Positions 56,801 to 64,000 of a stretch of DNA of 64,000 bases are shown here, piece by piece (positions within the stretch are counted from its first letter, which is position 1; the number at the start of each line of letters is the position of its first letter). Source of the DNA: Karstenula rhodostoma CBS 690.94 (lineage: Eukaryota; Ascomycota; Dothideomycetes; Pleosporales; Didymosphaeriaceae); the NCBI GenBank assembly GCA_010093485.1, contig MU001501.1:513052-577051 (forward strand), given 5' to 3'. The translations under genes were made by a program, and so were the position numbers. The notes beneath the pieces are model-generated. The model saw only the letters and a program-made list of their open reading frames with translations. It did no database searches and had not been told where the DNA came from.

Positions 56801-57415
56801 CGGTGCATTCGCAAAGCCGCAAAGGGCCGGTTTCGAAAAGCACGATACAAGATCAACAAGGAGGAGAAGGCTGGATGGGAACAGAACGTCAAGTCCGATC
56901 TCAAAGCATATGACGATGCCTCCAAAGCCAGGCTCCGTAAGAACGAAGAAAAGATTGTCGAAACACTCACAACTTACCACAAAGACCATCGTACTCGGAC
57001 TTTAGCTCCTCCGCTTGCTAACGGAACTCAGCCTGCCAACGAAAATACACCCGTCACCGCAAATCCACTTCTTACCGAAGACCCACTTGCAACAGACCTA
57101 CCTATAGACCTACCTGATGACCCAGCTGGAGACCAACCTGAAACAGAAGATGTGCCTGCCACCAAATTTGAATTCGTGGAAGACGACCCAGTCACTGTAC
57201 CAACAGATGACACGGAGCTTTACGAGGAAATGAGTGAATCTGAGAGCGAAGGCGACAGCAAGCGCAAGGAAAGACAAGACAAAGCTTTCAAGATGGATCC
57301 TTTCAGATTCTACAATTTCATCGGAGAAGCCTATATCCACGGTATGATGGACGGCGAAGCAGTGCGCGAGAAGTTCTACAAGGGCAAGCCGGACCATGTA
57401 TTCGAGCTACGCTGA
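53873..57415 (+). CDS. Large HET-domain protein (heterokaryon-incompatibility type)
   Basis: HET-domain proteins trigger incompatibility or cell-death reactions in fungi; this one's partner is unknown. Exons 53873..54964 and 55016..57415 (51-nt intron) are in phase, 1163 residues. The HET domain is in two pieces: IRLLRLFAG and INCEMFEAEF at about 53-80, then PYHALSWRWGD from about 224, LWIDAICIDQKNLEERSFQV, ICVWLGEDGDD and, across the intron, PWFSRRWVVQEIALAE. About 125 residues lie between the pieces, rich in KL..VL/KLKEAL units. The C-terminal half has Lys/Glu-rich low complexity (about 620-720), then a GVRKGDWVCLIYGCTVPVIL block usual at HET C-termini. It ends in an acidic tail. Divergent from the HET-caspase gene. 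Confidence 0.85.
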
Positions 57416-57960
57416 GCGCGCAAGTATCAAGCAGTGTTGAGTCGAGCATCTCGCATACATTGTTATCTTTTATTTTTTTCAATCAGATTCACATGTCCTG
57501 TATAAAGTGCACGCTCCCTCATATAAGCGTGACTCTCGTGTCGACGTGAAGACCGTACGCAGGCCGGGGCCTTCGCCAGTTGGAGTTTCATGAGTTGGAT
57601 CTAGGGCAACTCGGTCTACTATAAGTATCGGACATCTTAGCCTGTATCGGGTATAGCACGCAGGTTATCAAAGCGCAGACGCGTTCTCAGGGGATAGTAT
57701 GATAGAACCCAGCTCAATTTAGGAGCCACAAGATTAAACATGGTGTCTTCGCAATCTTCAAATATTGATTGACAGGTCCTTGGACCTGAGTATCTGCAAA
57801 ACTAATGCATGATGGCCGACCGTGCGAAGACCCAAGCATTCCTATATCCCAATATGATTGAGATACCTTTACATCGACCTTGCTTCATGCTTTCCTTTGG
57901 CGCTATTCATCTGTCTTGACGTTCATACTGTTGGTCGGAAGGCCCGAATCGGACATCGAG
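57416..57960. other. Convergent intergenic, 545 bp
   Basis: T-rich just after the HET gene stop (about 57460-57480). Nothing else recognised. Confidence 0.55.
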
Positions 57961-58726
57961 CTATAGGCTCTGGTCCCGTTTTTCGAGATAGTCGTCGATT
58001 TCCAGAGGCTTTGGAACCTCGTCCAGGAGAGCCCGCGCCAGATGAACTAGGAAATCTTTATGCCAATTCAAGTCTCCCAGATCCATCGCCTGGGCCATGG
58101 ACTTGTAGATGTCGACGAACATGCTCCTGGCAGGACTGCCGCTTGGCGTACCTTTGTAGATGATGCTGACCGATGTAGGGCCAGACAATGTGTATTTGCC
58201 CCCGCAAGGAAGGTGAACCTCAAGGAAGGCCCTAAGAACAGCGTTCTTAGTGGAAACATTCTGAAGCTTCTCCGCGAAGACATACAAGTGGCATAACTCA
58301 ATGAGAACCAGTTCGATTTGGATCTCGAATTTGTCGTCATCGGTATCAGTGGAACTGACATCGGGGACCAATGGTAGTCTTCCAGTCTACAGTCGTTAGC
58401 CACCAGTCTACCCAAAGCCCACTGCGGTCACACATGCCTGTAGGAATTGTAGGTACGTTGCTACAGTCTCGGGGTGATCCTCCGGCAGCGCGGTTTCATC
58501 ACTGTGCCCCTCTCGCCAGCAGTCTTTCAAGGCCGCCTTGAAGAAGGGGCTCCGACAAGAGAGCGCATCAGCAAACGCTAGGAACTTCTCCTTCTCTGAG
58601 CCTACTTTGAGAGTCACGACTTTCTTGAAGCTAATACACTGCGTCAGCAAAGTTTTTGACTGCAGGTCGCTGTTTGACTTACTCGAAACGCTCCGCCACC
58701 GGCGCAAGAATCTTTGCATTCTCCAT
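57961..58726 (-). CDS. BTB/POZ-domain protein, 3 exons
   Basis: Probable protein-interaction adaptor; fungal BTB proteins of this size are a large uncharacterised group. Minus-strand exons 58726..58683, 58630..58432 and 58386..57961 are in phase (222 residues). BTB core: VVTLKVGSEKEKFLAFADAL, CRSPFFKAALKDCWREG and LPEDHPETVATYLQFLQ, the canonical order in fungi. The start at 58726 (MENAKILAPV) is the first ATG in exon 1. The second intron could be GT-AG from 58431 or GC-AG from 58437; the GC form gives the more family-like LQTGRLP, two residues shorter. The C-terminal half, with VLIELCHLYVFAEKLQN, matches the usual post-BTB helices. Confidence 0.78.
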
Positions 58727-58904
58727 TGTGCCGAGCAACCGTCTGGGTGGAGAAGTAAAAAAGATGGGTTGATTAGAGGGGCGAAGTAATACAAGAGTTG
58801 AAGCTTGTAGTTAACAGTGGGGAAAGGTTGCTGTGGTGAATGGCGGACCAAGCGCACTCAAGCGCTTCACTGGGAAAGCGCAGCCCCACGCCTGCCTTGT
58901 TCGA

Positions 58905-59981
58905 TCAGAGAACTTCCCAATCATGTGCGCCCTCGCCCTTCTTCGAGCTTGCAGGAGAAAGCAGCACATCAGACCATTCCTCATCCTCATTAGAATCCTC
59001 GTCAAAGCTTTCCAGAGCCGAAAGTTTGCCTTTGCTCCGCCACGGTGTTGACGGCCGCGAAACATCCACCCTTAGTTCTTCTTTTGGTATCATCTCCTTC
59101 GGTCCTTCGCCCAGGGTTAAACTCTCACCACCATATCCCAGTTCGCGGCCCTCTACCAACAAGGCAGCCCTGAAGCTCCCTACGTCCTCGACCTCTTCCA
59201 CCCACCCATCACCCTGTCCCCAATCTAGCTCAATCTTCACACCATCCTTCTGCAACAGACCTTCAAATACTTTCACCGTACTTGCCAAGCGCGAATGCCA
59301 CAAATTGAGCCTGAGCATCTGGAACGAAGGCAAGTTGTGCTGAACCCACTCCGCAAGATCGCCATACGCTCTTGGAACATCTTCACTCCTACAGTCTTCC
59401 TCGTGGGGTAGGACATTCAGCGAGAATGCCGTGACATATACCCGCGCAAACGTAGACAACCTAGCGAAGAACCTCTGTGTAGCGTACGCTTGATATCTCC
59501 CTCTCGGACACGGCCCAGTGATGAACATGAAGTTTCTCCCACGGTACAAGATTGGGAGTGCTTCCTCATATATCATCCTGTTTGTACTCAAGATGTTGGC
59601 ATTTGGCCGCTTGCTCAGCTCCTCGTCTCTCGCAGGCCGAAGAAAGTTGATCTGCTCGCTGTTCGCATACGCCTGTGAGGGCACCCACAAGTCTTCTTGC
59701 CCGCTATTGAACTTCACTTCGGGCCCGTGGCATTTGTGCCGCGTGTACATGTGGTCTTTCGTCTTGATGTTCATGGTCCGCGGTTTTTGGCGTGGACAGC
59801 GGCAGAGGTCGATTTGCGGGACCCCGCCGAAGGTAGTGTTGCTCGGGTTCTCCAACCAGTTCCATTTGAGAGCGTAGTTGATGACTGTGTCGTTTTCGTC
59901 GGGATGAGGTGCGAGGAGATGTGCGTATACCCTTTGGCGGACTGGCGCTGGGAAATCAAGGAAAGATAATTGGGTAGCCAT
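58905..59981 (-). CDS. F-box-like fungal protein of unknown function
   Basis: Intronless, 358 residues from ATG 59981. The opening LSFLDFPAPVRQRVYAHLL resembles the degenerate F-box-like start (LPPEIRNRIY type) common in fungal orphans. ILSTNRMIYEEALPILYRGRNF is the typical second block of that group. CRCPRQKP and HKCHG add Cys/His residues of unknown meaning. The C-terminus (about 270-358) is acidic, Ser-rich and low complexity. No catalytic motif. If the F-box reading is right it would recruit targets to an SCF ligase (inference). Its start faces a gene-free 1.8 kb; its 3' end faces the BTB gene start. Confidence 0.65.
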   Translation of the reverse strand: MATQLSFLDFPAPVRQRVYAHLLAPHPDENDTVINYALKWNWLENPSNTTFGGVPQIDLCRCPRQKPRTMNIKTKDHMYTRHKCHGPEVKFNSGQEDLWVPSQAYANSEQINFLRPARDEELSKRPNANILSTNRMIYEEALPILYRGRNFMFITGPCPRGRYQAYATQRFFARLSTFARVYVTAFSLNVLPHEEDCRSEDVPRAYGDLAEWVQHNLPSFQMLRLNLWHSRLASTVKVFEGLLQKDGVKIELDWGQGDGWVEEVEDVGSFRAALLVEGRELGYGGESLTLGEGPKEMIPKEELRVDVSRPSTPWRSKGKLSALESFDEDSNEDEEWSDVLLSPASSKKGEGAHDWEVL

Positions 59982-61830
59982 AAAGCTCTCGGGTATGGAA
60001 GGCTATGCAGCGGTGGAGATGGAAACAGAAGAGGCTACTGATGCTCTAAAAGATTCTCTTGATACTGCTCGATAGATATGGTCCGCGTAACTACCAGAGG
60101 CTAGTATTCAGTCCTGCTTCAGTGGTAATGACAGCAACGTACATGTGTACCGCCGCACATACCGCTCTTTTACTCCATCAGATCCACCTTATGATTAGCC
60201 CAAATGGGATGCGCGACGTTTGCCTGGCACCTAAATTTAGCGTTGTTGGCCCTGCGCGCTGCGTGTAAGACGGGCATCTTTCCCTTAGCTGTTGCGCCAC
60301 ATTCTGTGGCGGTGCACCGTGAACCGACACGATTGGCTGTTCGGGGCGGCCATGAAGCTGGCCTTCCAACAAGATGTTCTGGCTCGGACGGAAAGAGTGG
60401 TATTCCTCCGAAGCGGGAAGAAAGGATGGATGCATACTCTCCGAAGTGGACGTAAGGCTTCCCATCAAGGTGATGTGTCATCCGTACTAGCTCACATTCC
60501 TCGCTTCTGCTTGCTCCCTAGCACATGTCGTATCACGAGATTGCGCATGCGCTCAGAATAGATTCCTCAACCGACCTTCGTGCATGCATAAGTTTTATGT
60601 CCGTGGACCAACACTTTCAAGTTTCAACCGCGAAACCTCCACAAGGTTTCGTAAGCTTTTTGAATTGGAATGTCCGCCACAAGCAGTCATGGTATTCGGG
60701 GGTCGCCCCTGCGCGACAAGAGCGGGATATCTTTAGAGTGGTGATCTGACATTTAGGTGAATGACGTGGCACACTGCGTCAATATCAACAGCGGTCAAGA
60801 AGCGGTCCGAATTATCGGGCCCGACAGCAACACCCCAGATACAACGATCTGCGTATTCGGTTTTGAACGACTTTACAACCAATCGTCCGTCTCCAGTTGT
60901 GCCTTAGATTCACAGAAGAGGTGACTGGAACCAGGTGAAATAGAATGCATTGCCGGCTCTAAAAACACCCTCTCAAGGTAGTCAACCGTGCCCGACGATT
61001 CTCGCTATTCATATCCATAATCTTTTTGCAATGTGCATCATCATGGTTTAGACCCTAGATAATGATAGTGATCGACAGGACCAGCACTCTGCGTGGCTCT
61101 CCACTCAACAACTTCTCATCAAACCACAGCGTCTCCACGAACACTGCCTAACACCACGTGTAGATATTTCTGCCCGAAATAGAACAACAAGTTTATCACT
61201 ATCCCAAGATTTTGACTATCCTGTTCCACAGTGGACTGTACACACCCAAGAATGTATCGCTCGTATATCTAATGTTAGATATCCCGTGAACCTCATCAAA
61301 TCACTGCATTCCCACAAACGTTGCCTAATCAGCATGTGAGGAAAGGCCGAGACAGGAGACTAAATATCCCGTGGTCATGCTTCAAATCGTGGATTGTGGT
61401 AGTGAGGTGTCCAACCTTGCACGCAAGAGCTCGGAAAATAGATCCGGCCAGAAAACGTTCTAGAACGCACAGAAACGCGACAGGGAGGACTTCCAAAATT
61501 GAACACCACGCGCGAACACAGTGGTACATTACTGACTCTACGATGGGCGTATCGCTCGTATACCTGTCTAAAATTAGATCTTCGATAATCCACAATACAG
61601 ACTCTGTCAACGACACTCAGTGTCGCGACCATGTTTAAAACATACGCTCAAGCTTTTTCTGCCCAAATGAGCACCCCATGCCTTCCTAACGACCGCTTGC
61701 AACGTAGACCCAGCAACCATGATAGCCTCTCCCATGCCCCCACCCCCTACCGACTCTTCCACCTCACGCCCCCCACCCACCTAATCCACGCCTCCACAAC
61801 CTCCCTCTTCTCCGAATCTCCTATTCACAA
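59982..61830. other. Gene-free stretch, 1.85 kb
   Basis: No supported gene; open frames are short and domainless on both strands. C-rich near 61730-61870 next to the HNH-like gene's 3' end. Confidence 0.55.
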
Positions 61831-62700
61831 TCAGCGGCCCGTCGAACCCCAAACCCCCCACCTCGCATACTCACCATCAATCCCACCCCCTACAATCAAC
61901 TCCACGCTATAAAAACCCCTCGCAAGCTCCTCATTCCCCGCCAACCGATGCACAAAACTATGGCACGCACGACACAGCCATGCGACACTGTTCAGCCTCT
62001 CCTCCGCATGCCACCCCCTCTTCCTCACCCTGTCATGCGTGCTCTTCGGTATCAGGTGGTGGTAGGTGAGAGGGATCCAGTCGCGGGCGCAGAGTTCGCA
62101 GGCGGAGGTTCGCGTGCTGGACCAGATGGGTGGGGGCGCGGTGGCGGTGGCAATGTAGGAGGACAAGACGGGGGTGAAGAAGTGGTGGAGGTCGAGGGGG
62201 TCGGGGGGCGAGGGGAGGAGGGCGTAGGAAGAAAGGGAGTCGAGGGCTGGTGGGGGGATGAGGTTGAGAAGGTGGGTTTCTGTGGATGTGGCGAGGGGGG
62301 TTGAGTAGCGGTTCTGGAGGTTGGCGTTGTCGCGGTATTTGGAGTAGGAGAGGGTGCGGAGGTCGGGTGGGAGGGACGGGAAGATGAGGGTGGAGAGGTA
62401 CTGGGTGGATTGTTAGGGTTGTTAGGGTTCTGAGAGAGTGGGATGTCAACGGACGTCAATGAATTCGCCCAGGTCTTCTGCGCTGGTTTCGTCATCCTCG
62501 GTGCTCACGGCGTGTCTCGTCTCGGCCTTTTCTTCCTTTCTAAAGACCCTGGTCTTGCCATCCTTGCTCTTCCGTGGGACCCTTTTCTTCTTTTTGGGCT
62601 TGTCAATCGGTTTCGATAAAGCCTTCAGTACGGGCTCGCTGAAGCAATCGCGGAAAGTCTCAAAGTTATGCTGTTCATCAGGAGCAATTGTTTCGGTCAT
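61831..62700 (-). CDS. Small HNH-type zinc protein, fungal conserved
   Basis: Probable HNH-nuclease-fold protein; activity not shown. Minus-strand exons 62700..62455 and 62400..61831, joined by a 54-nt intron (GTCCGT...CACCCAG) in phase, give 271 residues. The N-terminus is charged (PKKKKRVPRKSKDGKTR could be a nuclear signal). The C-terminal domain reads CELCARDW, then LTYHHLIPKSTHDR, SVAWLCRACHSFVHRLAGN. CxxC and CxxC pairs with HH suit a zinc-bound HNH fold, as in many small fungal paralogues. The junction FID/YLSTLIFPSLPPDLRTL is plausible for the family. The intron carries TTAGGG-like units (see findings). Confidence 0.75.
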
Positions 62701-63284
62701 GACGTCATATCATAGGTACACTTGAAGCTTTTGAAAGGTCAGCGCGATCGGAGGAGATCTATAATGTCCAAAAGGAGGAAACGGATGGTGTAGCGCTTGA
62801 TATCTGCACTGTAGCAAATCTGGTGGCCTATATTTGATGATGATGTCTAGTGCTCGGCTTCTTTGATTGGTCGAGTGGGATATGCTCGAGGGCGGAACAC
62901 GACGAGGGCTCAGAATACGGAAGCACGCATTTAATCGATGGACCATTCTGAGCTGTAGGCAGCTGTTTGGCGCATTCTGTGATTTTTCATAGAAATCTGG
63001 CATATCGCAAAACAGGTCAAAGTTCACAGCGAGGGCGCAAAGGCACATATGCGAGCTGAACAAACACATCGTAGGCCAGTAAAGATATCGTATACTCTAT
63101 ACGGGTCTAGATATCCGGCCAAGCAGTCATGCCGCCATACTCCGCCGCCATGTCTCATGAATTCGTGATCCCCTCGCTCCTCGTAGGCTATGCAAGAAGC
63201 ATCACCCCATTTGCACCCAAGATTCGTAAGACAATTCGGCGCTCCAGATACTGGAGGGACCCTGAAGAAGAGTAAAGCTACACT
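62701..63284. other. Intergenic, 584 bp
   Basis: Upstream of the HNH-type gene and downstream of the PP28 gene. The 119-codon minus-strand frame here has no domain. Confidence 0.5.
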
Positions 63285-64000
63285 TTACTTCTTGGAGCCC
63301 TTCTTGGCGCCCTTCTTGGTGCCCTGAGCAGCTATCCTCCGTCGCTCGTCGCGGTCAATCTGCTCCTTCTTCGCCTTCTCGTGCTCAGCGCGCTCTTCAG
63401 CCTCGGCCTTCTTCCTCGCGGCCTCGGCATCACGGCGCTCGCGCACAAGCTGCAAGCGCTCGAGGTCGGCGCGCGCCTGGTCCGTCTTGCCCTCAGCGTG
63501 CAGCTTCTCGTAGCGCTCCTTCGCCTGCTGTGCCTGGACAGCCTCGCGCTCACGTCGGCTGAGCTGGCTCACATCCTGCTTGCCCTTGCCCTTGTCCGCT
63601 GGAGCGGGAGCATCAACGGGCTCAGGTGCCTTTGCGGCCTGGTTGCGGGCCTTGGCTGTGTGGTTCGGGTTCGCAGGCATGTCATCGTCGTCCTCGGACT
63701 CAGACTCTTCCTCGGAGGAGGAAGGCAGGTCGCCGGCCTCGGGGATCTTCTTGTTCTGCCTTGCAATGGCGGCCTGCTTGCGGGCTTTGGCGGCCGCGCG
63801 ACGCTCCTCACGAGTCATCTCGGCCTGCGGCTTCGCGTTCTCGTCTTCGCTGGACTCCTCGTCCGAGTCTTCCTCTTCGGACTCCTCCTTCACGGGCTCA
63901 TCCTGGATTCGTGTTAGCTTGTGCGCGTGTTGATTTGGTTCGAGTTCACGTACACCCCACATGCCGACGACCTCGCCATCTGCGTTCAGCGGCTGGAGGT
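63285..64000 (-). CDS. PP28/PDAP1 casein-kinase-substrate phosphoprotein, 5' partial
   Basis: Small, heat-stable acidic phosphoprotein family (PDAP1 in animals); molecular role unclear, implicated in growth signalling and translation. Exon 63902..63285 plus an upstream exon from 63954 to beyond the window. The upstream part reads [15 protein letters not shown], the usual fungal start region. The 51 bases 63903..63953 are open in frame but begin GTACGT and end CTAAC...CCAG, so I treat them as an in-frame intron; splicing gives MWG-DEPVKEE. Two acidic Ser/Glu tracts (CK2-type sites) precede the PP28 domain: [37 protein letters not shown]. It ends in Lys-Lys-Gly repeats. Confidence 0.87.
   Translation of the reverse strand, partial: LQPLNADGEVVGMWGVRELEPNQHAHKLTRIQDEPVKEESEEEDSDEESSEDENAKPQAEMTREERRAAAKARKQAAIARQNKKIPEAGDLPSSSEEESESEDDDDMPANPNHTAKARNQAAKAPEPVDAPAPADKGKGKQDVSQLSRREREAVQAQQAKERYEKLHAEGKTDQARADLERLQLVRERRDAEAARKKAEAEERAEHEKAKKEQIDRDERRRIAAQGTKKGAKKGSKK

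Overview
The window is nuclear DNA of a filamentous ascomycete (Pezizomycotina). The evidence is the short spliceosomal introns (about 45-100 nt, mostly GT-AG with CTAAC/CTGAC-like branch sites), two HET-domain genes, a BYS1 secreted protein, a DUF6914-like gene, and single-copy eukaryotic genes (TSR3, VPS71, HRD1, SEC14-like). A Dothideomycete is my inference from the overall look, not shown. There are no operons, no CRISPR array, no rRNA and no tRNA that I could recognise. Most gene models below were spliced by hand, and the exon phases were checked by length.

Layout. 0-2.7 kb: a UCH-type deubiquitinase (5' end outside the window) and a VOC/glyoxalase protein. 2.7-9 kb: a decayed-looking stretch with an AT-rich block, a DUF6914-like gene, an aminoglycoside-phosphotransferase-like kinase and an SDR lacking its cofactor-binding start. 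9.3-18.1 kb: a dense conserved block with VPS71 (SWR1 chromatin remodelling), an acyl-protein-thioesterase-like hydrolase, a class I alpha-mannosidase (GH47), TSR3 (18S rRNA modification) and a Sec14-like lipid transfer protein. 18.1-31.2 kb: gene-poor, interrupted only by an MFS sugar transporter. It carries short inverted-repeat elements, three of the four copies of a dispersed repeat of about 65 bp, an A26 tract and a GC-rich hairpin. 31.2-49.4 kb: BYS1 protein, HIT/HINT hydrolase, mitochondrial enoyl-CoA hydratase, phytanoyl-CoA-dioxygenase-like enzyme, a broken GNAT acetyltransferase, a secreted GH32 fructosidase, HRD1 (ERAD ubiquitin ligase), a fungal protein of unknown function and a prenylcysteine-oxidase-like flavoprotein.

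50.2-60 kb is the most unusual part. A HET-domain plus caspase-like protein on the minus strand is divergent from a very large HET-domain protein on the plus strand, across a 1.24 kb spacer holding a 113-bp inverted-repeat element. A BTB protein and an F-box-like orphan follow. In the caspase-like part the cysteine position of the family reads threonine, and the HET domain of the partner is split by an insert of about 125 residues. The locus looks like a self/non-self recognition or regulated-cell-death locus (inference). 60-64 kb returns to conserved genes: a small HNH-type protein and a PP28/PDAP1 phosphoprotein whose 5' end lies outside the window.

Several genes belong to secretion and protein quality control (GH47 mannosidase, HRD1, sugar transporter, GH32), but their spacing does not suggest co-regulation beyond divergent promoters such as GH32/HRD1 and TSR3/Sec14-like.
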